This document shows positions 1-8,181 of a DNA stretch of 64,000 nt, piece after piece. The translations under genes and the position numbers were made by a program. The notes under the pieces are model-generated. The model worked only from the letters and a program-made list of their open reading frames with translations. It was not told the origin of the DNA and made no database searches. Within the stretch, counting starts at the first letter, position 1, and each line of letters opens with the position of its first letter. The stretch comes from Pedobacter sp. Bi126 (GTDB taxonomy: Bacteria > Bacteroidota > Bacteroidia > Sphingobacteriales > Sphingobacteriaceae). The stretch spans positions 62,001-126,000 of the forward strand of contig NZ_CAKKMS010000008.1 in NCBI RefSeq assembly GCF_918698245.1, in the 5' to 3' direction.

Positions 1-76
1 TTAAGAAAGCATATTCGTTAGACATGTCTTTAAAAACAACTGGTCTGTAGCTTGTTGGGTGCAAATCTTTTTTCAT
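1..76 (-). CDS. rpmE2: 50S ribosomal protein L31 type B, N-terminal part
   Basis: Translating the minus strand from the ATG at 76 gives 25 codons, beginning MKKDLHPTSYRPVVFKDMSN and running off the window edge. This is the characteristic N-terminus of the type B (zinc-independent) form of large-subunit protein L31, which carries no Cys in this segment, unlike the zinc-ribbon type A form. The rest of the gene lies to the left of the window. A Bacteroidota promoter can be seen about 115 bases upstream, so the mRNA would have an unusually long leader. The identification is firm despite the short stretch. Confidence 0.9.
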   Translation of the reverse strand, partial: MKKDLHPTSYRPVVFKDMSNEYAFL

Positions 77-190
77 TTGAATATTATTTTAAGTTATTTG
101 TGTGAAAGCATCAAGAACATTTTTGCAATTTGCTGGCAACAACGCTTATGACATTTCCTATTAGTCTTTCTACCTCTATTTTAGAGGATG

Positions 191-221
191 CAAATATCCT
201 AATTTTATTTTTGATTTACAA
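191..221 (-). promoter_or_regulatory. Putative promoter of rpmE2
   Basis: On the minus strand, GATATTTG (198 to 191) resembles the Bacteroidota -7 element TAnnTTTG with one mismatch. A TTG (221-219) lies 20 bases upstream of it, the spacing expected for the -33 element. The rpmH promoter in this window has the same 20-base spacing. Transcription would start near 185 and leave about 110 bases of leader before the L31 start codon. No other gene lies between 77 and 394. Confidence 0.5.
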
Positions 222-394
222 GCCTAAATTAAAATTTTAATTATAAGATTTCCAGGCATCTGTTTTAGTAAAACTGATTTAAACAATGTTTATTGTAAAA
301 CGATTGCTCCATCCACATATAATGCAACAAATCTAAAATTTTTGGACTGAATATTGTTTTTCAGATATTTAAAAAATATATGTAAATTTGATAT

Positions 395-562
395 ATGAGA
401 AAAGATAGCGAGTTTGATGGAATTATCCATTCTAGCAGTAGCGGAAAGCTCTACATTAAAAGCCCCGATTTCTTTGCGCAGCCAAGGATCAGACAAATGG
501 TGGGTGCTTTAATGGAATCGAGTATTTTCAAAAAGATAGAAAAGGATAAAAACAAGAAATAG
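395..562 (+). CDS. Small hypothetical protein, 55 aa
   Basis: A short open frame starts at ATG 395 and stops at TAG 560-562, nine bases before the start of the membrane-protein gene at 572. The product begins MRKDSEFDG and ends in a lysine-rich tail (KKIEKDKNKK). It is soluble, with no signal peptide or membrane segment. I do not recognise the family. The tight spacing on the same strand suggests translation together with the downstream gene, which is the main reason to believe it. The coding call is tentative. Confidence 0.45.
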   Translation: MRKDSEFDGIIHSSSSGKLYIKSPDFFAQPRIRQMVGALMESSIFKKIEKDKNKK

Positions 563-571
563 CCGATATAG

Positions 572-1261
572 ATGCCTTTTAACCTGCTCTTATTCCCTCT
601 TGTAGGCGGCTATTACATTCTTATTAGGTTCAGATACCTTAGATACGTACAATATCGGCTAGAAAACCAACGTGTACTGTTAAATTCTGCTTTTGCAGGC
701 ATCCTGCTTTTAGGTGTATGCTTTTTATTAAGAGGATTATTCATTGCCATTTTTCCTGAAACCGTTGAACAGTTAAGTAAACTACTCCCTATCCATACTC
801 CTTATTTCGGAACCACGAGCATGTCGTTATTTGTGGCTGTAGGTGCAACAGAAATCGCAAATCTTTTCATTAACAGGCTTAAGGCTATTAAAAGAGCGAT
901 AGCTACTTCAGGAAATGAATTTGAGCTTTTACTGAGTTCTTCTTTTTTTGATGCCCATCTCTTACAGTTTACCTTGGATAGCGGCAAATTTTACATTGGC
1001 TGGGTTAAAGAGCTGCCAAAACCCTTTACCACCAGTTATATCCGCATTACCCCTGCCTTTAGCGGCTACCGCAAGGCTGACGATAAAGAACTGGTTTTTA
1101 CCACTCAATATTTAACGGTTTATGCCAGTTATATTGAAGATGGCTCGGTTGCAAATACAGATGAGTTAAAAACCGACCTCGTACTAAAAGCGGATAAGAT
1201 CAATTCCGTTTCGTTTTTTGATATGGATATGTACAACCGTTTTAATCCTTCGCAAGGATAA
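572..1261 (+). CDS. Hypothetical membrane protein
   Basis: A 229-residue protein with hydrophobic segments at about residues 4-20, 39-61 and 82-99, followed by a soluble C-terminal part of about 110 residues rich in beta-type sequence. It has no cleavable signal peptide; the first segment looks like an uncleaved anchor. I do not recognise a named family. Position 9 bases behind the 55-residue frame suggests a two-gene transcript. The neighbour at 1272 is convergent, so the unit ends here. An inner-membrane protein with a cytoplasmic tail is likely; the function is unknown. Confidence 0.75.
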   Translation: MPFNLLLFPLVGGYYILIRFRYLRYVQYRLENQRVLLNSAFAGILLLGVCFLLRGLFIAIFPETVEQLSKLLPIHTPYFGTTSMSLFVAVGATEIANLFINRLKAIKRAIATSGNEFELLLSSSFFDAHLLQFTLDSGKFYIGWVKELPKPFTTSYIRITPAFSGYRKADDKELVFTTQYLTVYASYIEDGSVANTDELKTDLVLKADKINSVSFFDMDMYNRFNPSQG

Positions 1262-1271
1262 GCTTTTACTC

Positions 1272-1556
1272 CTAATCCTTCTTCTGACTGTATTTTTTCC
1301 AGGTTTCTATTTTGGCCTTCTGACGGGCAATATAGGCATCAGCAATTACTTCAGCCGAACTCGAGCCTTCAACCGTTTCCAGCAGTTCCTTTAATTTATA
1401 CTGATCTACATCTGCCTTATATAAGATCTGGATCAGTTTTGGAAAGTCGTTATCAATTAAATAAGCAAAGGCATCAACCAATGCATCGCGCAACTGATTA
1501 TCAGAAAGATGATCTGGTATATCGAAATCTTTGTTGATGATACTAATTAATGACAT
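1272..1556 (-). CDS. Hypothetical protein, 94 aa
   Basis: A small soluble protein, mostly helical, with an acidic N-terminal half and a charged C-terminus (KKYSQKKD). It has no Cys, signal peptide or membrane segment. It converges on the membrane-protein gene with only ten bases between the stop codons. Its mixed amino-acid content and normal start (ATG at 1556) support a real gene. I do not recognise a functional domain. Confidence 0.65.
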   Translation of the reverse strand: MSLISIINKDFDIPDHLSDNQLRDALVDAFAYLIDNDFPKLIQILYKADVDQYKLKELLETVEGSSSAEVIADAYIARQKAKIETWKKYSQKKD

Positions 1557-1650
1557 AGAATTAGGATTTTTTGGGATTATAGGATTTTAGGATCAGGGCT
1601 TTAAGATTACCTTTTTTATGCGCTTAACCAAGAACCACAGGCCAAAATTA

Positions 1651-1775
1651 AATAAACCTGATAATAGCGGCAGGTCCCGATTTAAGTACTATATTTTGTC
1701 TTTTATTTATGGTGTGCTTGCTTGTTTCACAGGTTTCATCGGGACTATAGCGGTTAGCAGGACTGAAGAGGCCAT
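1651..1775 (+). repeat. Dispersed intergenic repeat, copy A
   Basis: This segment, in an otherwise gene-free stretch (1557-1888), has a near-identical copy in the opposite orientation at 38073-38213. The two share a run of more than 40 identical bases (around 1709-1752). Within copy A, GTCCCGAT (1674-1681) is an exact inverted match to ATCGGGAC (1738-1745), so the centre can fold as a long hairpin. The flanks AAACCTGAT and GCAGGACTG recur in a third, diverged copy at 21421-21515. No coding frame runs through it. Confidence 0.75.
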
Positions 1776-1888
1776 GGAATAGGGATCTTTCGTTTTCAAA
1801 ATTATAATGGAGTTACTAACCGCTTTAAGATCCCTGCATGCGCGAGGATGACGGTATCGAAAACTAAATTCATCTTCCGTTTAATCTA

Positions 1889-2296
1889 TTATATCCATTT
1901 AATTTCCTGGCAGATCTCAATCAGTACGCCATTGGTATCTTTTGGATGTACAAAACACACCATTTTATTGTCTGCACCCTTTTTTGGCGACTCGCTGAGC
2001 AATACAAAACCTTCCTTATGCAGCCGTTCCATTTCTGCCAGGATATCATCAACCAGAAAAGCGACATGATGAATCCCCTCTCCTTTTTTTTCGATAAATT
2101 TAGCAATTGCACTATCTGGAGCCGTAGCCTGCAGCAGTTCGATCTTGTTTTCGCCAGTTTTAAAGAAAGCCGTATTTACAAACTCGGATGCAACTTGCTC
2201 AGTTTTATAGCAATCGGTATTCAATAGTTTCTGATAAATATCTATAGAACTGTTAAGGTCTTTTACCGCGATGCCGATGTGTTCTATCTTATTCAT
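1889..2296 (-). CDS. mce: Methylmalonyl-CoA epimerase
   Basis: A 135-residue vicinal-oxygen-chelate protein, the usual length for this enzyme. It interconverts (R)- and (S)-methylmalonyl-CoA between the mutase and propionate metabolism in the cytoplasm. The N-terminal HIGIAV motif (H6), EL at 53-54, HHVAF at 76-80 and GVLIE ending at E127 fit the family's metal ligands (His, Glu/Gln, His, Glu). It stands alone and diverges from iscS. Other VOC proteins such as glyoxalase I are possible, but the overall sequence is typical of Bacteroidota epimerases. Confidence 0.88.
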   Translation of the reverse strand: MNKIEHIGIAVKDLNSSIDIYQKLLNTDCYKTEQVASEFVNTAFFKTGENKIELLQATAPDSAIAKFIEKKGEGIHHVAFLVDDILAEMERLHKEGFVLLSESPKKGADNKMVCFVHPKDTNGVLIEICQEIKWI

Positions 2297-2383
2297 AGAT
2301 TATAAGGTTATGTGAATGTAAAAATGCGGCTTTTCTCTATAAGGTCATAGCTATTATTTATAATTGTTAAATAAGTTTTTTCG

Positions 2384-2391
2384 TATCTTTG
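2384..2391 (+). promoter_or_regulatory. Putative -7 element of the isc operon
   Basis: TATCTTTG matches the Bacteroidota -7 consensus TAnnTTTG exactly and lies 22 bases upstream of the iscS start codon. A TTG at 2364-2366 is 17 bases upstream, a little closer than the usual 19-21. No inverted repeat resembling an IscR site is evident around it. Confidence 0.6.
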
Positions 2392-2413
2392 TGTTATAAT
2401 TAACAGAATAGAG

Positions 2414-3625
2414 ATGAAACAGCCGATATATTTAGATAATAATGCTACTACCCCGTTAGATCCAAGGGTGTTGGAAGCAATGCTACCTTACTTTACAGAG
2501 AAATTTGGAAATGCCGCAAGTCGTAATCACGCGTTTGGCTGGGTGGCTGAAGAGGGTGTAGATTATGCCCGTGAGCAGGTAGCCAAACTAATCGGCTGTA
2601 CTGAAAAAGAAATCATTTTTACATCAGGTGCAACTGAGGCCGATAACCTGGCTATTAAAGGTGTATTTGAAATGTACAAAGAAAAAGGTAACCACATTAT
2701 AACTGCGGTTACTGAACATAAAGCAGTTTTAGATACCTGCAAACACTTAGAGAAAAACGGAGCACGTGTAACTTATTTAGGTGTTAAAGAAGACGGTTTA
2801 ATTGATTTAGCTGAATTAGAAGCTGCCATGACTCCTGAAACTATTTTAGTTTCGATTATGTATGGCAACAACGAAATTGGCGTAATCCAACCAGTTAAAG
2901 AAATTGCAGCTATTGCACACAAACATGGTGCTTTATTCATGACTGATGCTACGCAGGCAGTTGGCAAAATTCCGGTTGATGTAAATGCTGATGGTATTGA
3001 CTTAATGGCTTTCTCGGCACATAAAATGTACGGTCCGAAAGGTGTTGGTGTACTTTACGTTCGCCGTAAAAACCCAAGAGTTAAAGTTACTGCACAAATG
3101 GACGGTGGTGGCCACGAGCGCGGAATGCGTTCTGGTACATTAAACGTTCCAGGTATTGTTGGTTTAGGTAAAGCCTGCGAACTTTGCCGTTTAGAAATGG
3201 AAAGCGAATCAGTTCGTTTAGCTGCTTTACGTGATAAGTTAGAAACTACTTTGAACAAAATGGAAGAGAGTTATGTTAATGGTAATACACAACACCGTTT
3301 ACCACACGTAGCCAATATCTCTTTCAAATATGTTGAGGGTGAAGGTTTAATGATGGCGATGAGTGATTTAGCAGTATCTTCGGGATCAGCTTGTACTTCA
3401 GCATCTTTAGAACCATCATACGTTTTAAAAAGCTTAGGTTTATCTGATGATTTAGCGCACTCTTCTATCCGTTACGGTTTAGGAAGGTTTACAACTGAAG
3501 CAGAAATCGATCAGGCTATTGAAGTGACTCAAAAAGCGGTTAATCACTTAAGAGAACTTTCTCCACTTTGGGAAATGTTTAAAGAAGGAATTGACTTGAG
3601 TAAAATTGAGTGGGCGGAACACTAA
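2414..3625 (+). CDS. iscS: Cysteine desulfurase IscS
   Basis: A 403-residue PLP enzyme, almost the same length as E. coli IscS. It takes sulfur from L-cysteine and passes the persulfide to the scaffold IscU. Visible features are YLDNNATTP at the N-terminus, H102 of the TEHKA motif, D178 and Q181 contacting PLP, the Schiff-base lysine K204 in [10 protein letters not shown], and the persulfide cysteine C327 in [10 protein letters not shown]. The C-terminal extension (PLWEMFKEG) is typical of IscS rather than NifS or SufS. It heads iscS-iscU-iscA, 113 bases before iscU. Confidence 0.96.
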   Translation: MKQPIYLDNNATTPLDPRVLEAMLPYFTEKFGNAASRNHAFGWVAEEGVDYAREQVAKLIGCTEKEIIFTSGATEADNLAIKGVFEMYKEKGNHIITAVTEHKAVLDTCKHLEKNGARVTYLGVKEDGLIDLAELEAAMTPETILVSIMYGNNEIGVIQPVKEIAAIAHKHGALFMTDATQAVGKIPVDVNADGIDLMAFSAHKMYGPKGVGVLYVRRKNPRVKVTAQMDGGGHERGMRSGTLNVPGIVGLGKACELCRLEMESESVRLAALRDKLETTLNKMEESYVNGNTQHRLPHVANISFKYVEGEGLMMAMSDLAVSSGSACTSASLEPSYVLKSLGLSDDLAHSSIRYGLGRFTTEAEIDQAIEVTQKAVNHLRELSPLWEMFKEGIDLSKIEWAEH

Positions 3626-3738
3626 GCCAGTTTGGAGTTGGCAGTTAACAGTTTGGAGTACGCGAACTGGCAATTGAAAATTGGTAATTGAAAACTAAAA
3701 ATAAAATTGCTCCGTAAAGGAGATTAAAAAATAAAATC

Positions 3739-4152
3739 ATGGCATATTCAGAAAAAGTAATTGACCATTACAATAACCCACGTAACGTAGGTACTTTAAA
3801 TAAAGACAGCAAATTTGTAGGAACAGGATTAGTTGGTGCACCTGAGTGCGGCGATGTAATGCGTTTACAGATTGAAGTTGGAGAAGATAACGTAATCACT
3901 GATGCTAAATTTAAAACATTTGGTTGTGGTTCGGCTATTGCTTCTTCTTCTTTAGCTACAGAATGGTTAAAAGGAAAAACAATTGATGAGGCTTTGTCTA
4001 TCGACAACATGGATATTGTTGAAGAATTGGCTTTACCTCCAGTAAAAATTCACTGCTCGGTTTTGGCAGAAGATGCAATTAAATCGGCCATTAACGATTA
4101 TCGCGTTAAAAATGGTTTAGAAGCAATTGTGTTAGAAAAATCGCACCATTAA
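3739..4152 (+). CDS. iscU: Iron-sulfur cluster scaffold IscU
   Basis: A 137-residue scaffold on which [2Fe-2S] clusters are assembled from iron and the sulfur of IscS. The three ligand cysteines are present at C37 (APECGD), C63 (GCGSA) and C106, with H105 and the conserved D39. The LPPVKIHCS motif is the site recognised by the HscA chaperone in proteobacteria, yet hscA and hscB are not adjacent. Cotranscription with iscS and iscA is likely. The gap to iscA holds a perfect 17-bp inverted repeat. Confidence 0.96.
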   Translation: MAYSEKVIDHYNNPRNVGTLNKDSKFVGTGLVGAPECGDVMRLQIEVGEDNVITDAKFKTFGCGSAIASSSLATEWLKGKTIDEALSIDNMDIVEELALPPVKIHCSVLAEDAIKSAINDYRVKNGLEAIVLEKSHH

Positions 4153-4168
4153 TAGGTAACAAGACATA

Positions 4169-4216
4169 AGTATCTAGTATCAAGACTATAATAATTCAAT
4201 CTTGATACTAGATACT
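4169..4216 (+). repeat. 17-bp inverted repeat between iscU and iscA
   Basis: AGTATCTAGTATCAAGA (4169-4185) is exactly complementary to 4200-4216, with a 14-base loop. The hairpin lies between two genes of one operon and lacks a following T-run. It is therefore not an ordinary terminator and could act as an mRNA stability or processing element. It may also be one of the simple-word intergenic palindromes seen elsewhere in this window. Confidence 0.8.
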
Positions 4217-4230
4217 AAATACTCGATACT

Positions 4231-4557
4231 ATGATCACAATAACAGATAAAGCAAAAGAAAAAATCACCCACTTAATGCAGGATTCGGAAATGGGTTCTG
4301 ATTACTTTTTACGCGTTTCGGTAAAAGGTGGTGGCTGTTCTGGCTTATCATACAATTTAGATTTTGATAACGAAGAACAAAAAGGCGATCAGTTTTTTGA
4401 AGACAGGGGAATCAAAATTGCTTTGGATATGAAATCATTCCTTTATTTAGCCGGAACTGAACTCGACTTCACTGACGGTTTAAATGGAAAAGGTTTTAAC
4501 TTTATAAACCCAAATGCCAGCCGTAGCTGTGGCTGTGGCGAAAGCTTCTCTGTTTAA
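4231..4557 (+). CDS. iscA: A-type iron-sulfur carrier IscA
   Basis: A 108-residue HesB/IscA-family protein that carries Fe-S clusters to target apoproteins. The three invariant cysteines are visible: C36 in GGGCSGLS, and C100 and C102 in the C-terminal SCGCGESF motif. Length is standard for IscA/ErpA/SufA. Position directly behind iscU favours IscA over the other A-type proteins. A strong terminator follows 25 bases after the stop. No iscR, hscBA or fdx lies nearby, so the operon is reduced to three genes. Confidence 0.93.
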   Translation: MITITDKAKEKITHLMQDSEMGSDYFLRVSVKGGGCSGLSYNLDFDNEEQKGDQFFEDRGIKIALDMKSFLYLAGTELDFTDGLNGKGFNFINPNASRSCGCGESFSV

Positions 4558-4581
4558 AATCTTATAAAACGTATATTTAAG

Positions 4582-4610
4582 GGGCCCCGAAATTTTCGGG
4601 GCCCTTTTGC
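4582..4610 (+). terminator. Rho-independent terminator of the isc operon
   Basis: GGGCCCCG (4582-4589) pairs with CGGGGCCC (4597-4604) around the loop AAATTTT and is followed directly by a T-run. The stem can extend by A:T pairs on both sides. It ends the iscSUA transcript. Confidence 0.9.
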
Positions 4611-4667
4611 ATTTTTAAACCAAAAAGCCTTATAATTGTTAATTATAATTAGCGAACCAATACGAGC

Positions 4668-6584
4668 ATGCCATTAATAAACGAATTTTCAACCGTTCCT
4701 ACCTTGTTGCGGAATGTTGTAAAAAACATCCATAAACCTCAAGAAACCTTTTTGATTCATAAACAAGGTGCAGAATGGACTGAAATTTCTTATGAAGATA
4801 CTTTAAAAAGAGCCGACGCTGTTTCTGCCTTCTTTTTAGAGAAAGGAATAAAAAAAGGTGACCGATTAGGATTAATGATCGAGAATTCTCCTGAATACGT
4901 ATATTATGATCAGGGAATCCAGCAGATTGGTGTAATTAATGTTTCCATTTACCCTACACTTTCTGAACAGGAAGTAGCTTATATCATTAACGATTCTGGC
5001 ATAAAAGCTATTCTTATTGGGAATAACTTTCTATTCCGTAAAGTATTAAAGGTTGCAGCCAATTGCAAACAGTTAAAATATATTATTCCTGCCTTTAAAG
5101 ATTTTGAAAAAGTTGTTATTCCAGAGGACGTACATGTAGAAGTTATTGCCTTTTCTGATATTCTGGCACTTAAACATCAGGTTACGGCCGCCGAAAGGGC
5201 TGACATTGACCAATGCAGAAGTTTGGTTTTACCTGACGATGTTTCCTCTTTAATTTATACATCGGGAACAACAGGAACTCCAAAAGGTGTAATGCTTACC
5301 CATTTTAACTTTGTTAAGAATGTGGAGGTTTGCTTGCAACAGATCCCTGTGATCGATCAAACGGAAACTTTTCTTTCTTTTCTACCGCTATCCCACGTAT
5401 TCGAGCGTACAGCAACCTACCATGTTTGTTGCGCACAAGGCTGTAAAATTGCCTTCGCGCAGAGTTTAGAATTATTGGCCAAAAATATGGGAGAAGTTCG
5501 TCCTACGGTAATGAGCTGCGTTCCACGTTTATTGGAGCGGATACACGATAAAGCCATAAAAGGAGGAACAGCTGGTGGGGGCACAAAAGCAAAAATATTT
5601 ACCTGGGCTTTAGAAACGGGTAACAAATACCGTTTAGCAAAAGAGGCCGGAAAAAACCCAGGCTTCATTTTATCAGCTAAAAAAGGAATAGCAGAGAAAC
5701 TGGTTTTCAGTAAAATTAAAGAGAAAACCGGTGGACGTTTAAAGTTTATGATTTCAGGCGGTGCCGCCCTGCCTAAAAATGTGGGTGAATTTTTTGGCGA
5801 TCTGGGCATTAAAATATTGGAGGGATTTGGCTTAACAGAAACTTCGCCCGTAATGTCGGTTACCGAATACCACAGGCAGGTTTATGGCACTGTTGGTCGC
5901 GTAATCCCTGGTATTGAAGTGGGTATACAAGATGTCGAAACTAAAGAAATGCTCAGTATCCAAACGCACAATACTTTTAATGAAGAATTTGAATGCGCTG
6001 AAGGGGAAGTAATTGTACGCGGTCACTGCGTAATGAAAGGTTATTTTAACAAGCCAGCAGAAACAGCCGAAGCGATAGATAAAGACATGTGGTTCCATAC
6101 CGGAGATATTGGCCGTTTTTATAAAGGTAATCTGCAGATTACAGACCGTTTAAAAAACATGATCGTAAATGCCTATGGCAAGAATGTTTACCCTACCCCG
6201 GTAGAAAACATTTACCTGAAAAGCCCAAAAATTGATCAGCTTTTCTTAATCGGAGATAAACGTGAGTTTATTACAGCAATTATTATCCCGAACAAAGAAA
6301 CTTTAGAAGAAACCTTCAAACTCAAACCATCATTTTTTGAAGAGGCTGATCCTTTTATCCGCGATCAGGAAATTATAGATTGGATGGAACAGGATATTAA
6401 AAAAATATCAAACGAGCTGGCCAAATTTGAGCGCATTAAAAACTTTAAAATCAAGCGTAATCCTTTCAATATAGATGAAGGAGAAATTACCCCTACCATG
6501 AAAGTTAAACGCCGGATTGTAGAAAAGAAATATGCCGAAGCCATTAACGAAATGTATGAGGAAGGTATAGAAGCTGAATCATAA
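4668..6584 (+). CDS. Long-chain fatty acid-CoA ligase
   Basis: A 638-residue AMP-forming adenylate synthetase of the long-chain acyl-CoA synthetase (FadD/FAA1) type. It activates free fatty acids with ATP and CoA for degradation or lipid synthesis. The P-loop-like motif YTSGTTGTPKG starts at residue 197; GFGLTETSPV and WFHTGDIG follow, as does the hinge around TDRLKNMI. There is no signal peptide, so it is cytosolic or loosely membrane-associated. It is a single-gene unit between two terminators. Chain-length preference cannot be read from the sequence. Confidence 0.9.
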   Translation: MPLINEFSTVPTLLRNVVKNIHKPQETFLIHKQGAEWTEISYEDTLKRADAVSAFFLEKGIKKGDRLGLMIENSPEYVYYDQGIQQIGVINVSIYPTLSEQEVAYIINDSGIKAILIGNNFLFRKVLKVAANCKQLKYIIPAFKDFEKVVIPEDVHVEVIAFSDILALKHQVTAAERADIDQCRSLVLPDDVSSLIYTSGTTGTPKGVMLTHFNFVKNVEVCLQQIPVIDQTETFLSFLPLSHVFERTATYHVCCAQGCKIAFAQSLELLAKNMGEVRPTVMSCVPRLLERIHDKAIKGGTAGGGTKAKIFTWALETGNKYRLAKEAGKNPGFILSAKKGIAEKLVFSKIKEKTGGRLKFMISGGAALPKNVGEFFGDLGIKILEGFGLTETSPVMSVTEYHRQVYGTVGRVIPGIEVGIQDVETKEMLSIQTHNTFNEEFECAEGEVIVRGHCVMKGYFNKPAETAEAIDKDMWFHTGDIGRFYKGNLQITDRLKNMIVNAYGKNVYPTPVENIYLKSPKIDQLFLIGDKREFITAIIIPNKETLEETFKLKPSFFEEADPFIRDQEIIDWMEQDIKKISNELAKFERIKNFKIKRNPFNIDEGEITPTMKVKRRIVEKKYAEAINEMYEEGIEAES

Positions 6585-6590
6585 TTAAAC

Positions 6591-6637
6591 AAAGGGTCAT
6601 CATTACAAAATAAGTATGATGACCCTTTAATTTTTTT
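6591..6637. terminator. Bidirectional terminator
   Basis: AAAGGGTCATCAT (6591-6603) is exactly complementary to 6616-6628 and is followed by a T-run on the plus strand, with A-rich sequence on the left. It lies between the converging acyl-CoA synthetase and DUF2461 genes and can serve both. Confidence 0.85.
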
Positions 6638-6657
6638 CCGGCAATCCTAAAAATCAA

Positions 6658-7347
6658 CTACAGATCCATTCCATTTGCATCGGTTGTCAATATTTCGCTC
6701 ATATAATCAAAGAAAGGTCGCATGTTTTTAAATTCCCGATTACAATATCCTAAGTAATCTTTACTTAAAACTTCCTCATCGGTAAATCGATGAACTAACA
6801 AAAATTGCTTATAACGTAACAGATCGATATCCTGATGATCTCCATCAAAACCCTTTGGAGCAGTCTTTAATTGCTCGCCTTTCAAAGTTCCGAAGGAAGC
6901 AATAAAAGTTTTATCACTTAATATTGCTCTCAAGGGTTCGGCATCAAAAGCTATATTTTCCCTTATCAATTTCAAATCTTGTGGAGAAGGACCGAAAAAG
7001 CCACCAGCTACAAAACTATTGCCTGGTTCGATATGAAAATAGTAGCCACCCCTTCTTTGTTTACCTGCCCGTTTAAAACTTCCGCTCCAATGTGTTTTAT
7101 AAGGCGTTTTATCATTTGAAAAACGCGTGTCCCTGTAAATCCGGTATAAACTTTTCTTTCCCGATGGTGTTTCAATTACATCATGGGTATTCATGAGATC
7201 TAATAAATCCTGGGCAAAAGATTCTATGTATGTCAGTTCTTTCTGGTAAGCTGTTTTATGGTCATTAAACCACTCACGTTCGTTGTTATTTTTTAACAAC
7301 CTTAAAAACTCAAAACTAGAAGGTGGTATTTGTTTTATATCGGGCAT
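6658..7347 (-). CDS. DUF2461 family protein
   Basis: A 229-residue protein of the DUF2461 / TIGR02453 family, recognised from the N-terminal LKNNNEREWF, the central YRDTRFSNDKTPYK and the RGGYYFHIEPG segment. The family's biochemical role is not known. The protein is soluble and of normal length. It converges on the acyl-CoA synthetase gene and diverges from the alkyltransferase-like gene. Confidence 0.88.
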   Translation of the reverse strand: MPDIKQIPPSSFEFLRLLKNNNEREWFNDHKTAYQKELTYIESFAQDLLDLMNTHDVIETPSGKKSLYRIYRDTRFSNDKTPYKTHWSGSFKRAGKQRRGGYYFHIEPGNSFVAGGFFGPSPQDLKLIRENIAFDAEPLRAILSDKTFIASFGTLKGEQLKTAPKGFDGDHQDIDLLRYKQFLLVHRFTDEEVLSKDYLGYCNREFKNMRPFFDYMSEILTTDANGMDL

Positions 7348-7578
7348 CGTTTTTTAAATGGCTATTCACATCCAAACAAATATAACATCTGTAAAACACT
7401 AAATTCATATCGCTGAAAAATTTACTCAATGAATTACTTAAAAACTTCAGAAAGGGTCTGACCATGGAGTTGTTAATTAGACCCAAGAATTTACAGGAAG
7501 TCCTTGATAAAATAAATTTCCAATGACGAATTATGAAACAGATATATTTAATAGCTTTATGTATCATTTGCCAGAACG

Positions 7579-7905
7579 ATGAAACACGATTTATTTTTTG
7601 AACAGGTTTGGGATTTAACCAGAGAAATACCCAAAGGAAAGGTAACGTCATACGGAGCAATTGCAAAAGCCATTGGCACGCCTAATCTATCGAGAATGGT
7701 TGCCAGAGCCATTGGTGCCTGCGGATCAGCACAGCCTCCTGTTCCTTATTATAGGGTAATCAGCAGCAACGTCTTGCTCAGCGGCGATCCATCATCCACA
7801 GCTAAAAGACAGGAACTCCTCGAAAACGAAGGCGTTGAAATTAAAAACCTGAAAGTTCAAAACCTTAAAAAGGTATTCTGGGATCCATTAATTGATTTGG
7901 AATAA
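7579..7905 (+). CDS. Alkyltransferase-like DNA-binding protein (MGMT family)
   Basis: A 108-residue protein with the DNA-binding half of O6-methylguanine-DNA methyltransferase: helix-turn-helix region KVTSYGAIAKAIG and arginine finger around SRMVARAIG. The alkyl-acceptor motif PCHRV is here PYYRV (residues 56-60), with Tyr replacing both the reactive Cys and the His. It therefore cannot transfer alkyl groups. Known alkyltransferase-like proteins (ATLs, usually PWHRV) bind O6-alkylguanine and flag it for nucleotide excision repair; that role is inferred here. It is a single gene. Confidence 0.88.
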   Translation: MKHDLFFEQVWDLTREIPKGKVTSYGAIAKAIGTPNLSRMVARAIGACGSAQPPVPYYRVISSNVLLSGDPSSTAKRQELLENEGVEIKNLKVQNLKKVFWDPLIDLE

Positions 7906-8011
7906 ATACTATTGGTAAAGTTTCTGCGCATCAATTTTTATCCAATTGCTTTTAACATGCTAAAATGCGATGTTATATCTATAAAGCATTTAGTAATTAC
8001 AATAGCTTTCT

Positions 8012-8019
8012 TATCTTTG
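8012..8019 (+). promoter_or_regulatory. Promoter-like -7 element upstream of lysS
   Basis: TATCTTTG is an exact match to TAnnTTTG, 163 bases upstream of the lysS start. A second exact match lies nearer the gene. No -33 TTG is visible at the right spacing. It may give a long lysS leader or a short separate RNA. Confidence 0.35.
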
Positions 8020-8158
8020 CAACCATCTGTTTTAAGTGGATAGCTAATTGGTACTGAAAATTGAATTTTTTCCAATATTAATTCAAAATTTAATCAGCTA
8101 ATTATTTCTTTTTCATTAAAGCGCCAAAATTTAACAATAACAAAAAATGCAAGAGCAT

Positions 8159-8166
8159 TACTTTTG
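8159..8166 (+). promoter_or_regulatory. Putative -7 element of lysS
   Basis: TACTTTTG matches the Bacteroidota -7 consensus and is followed by a start region near 8172. This decides the lysS start: the upstream in-frame ATG at 8164 falls inside the promoter, so translation should begin at ATG 8182. Confidence 0.6.
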
Positions 8167-8181
8167 CAAAAAATACCTGAA

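Noticed and set aside
5417-5809. 130-residue minus-strand frame
   Set aside because: It is a shadow of the acyl-CoA synthetase coding sequence.
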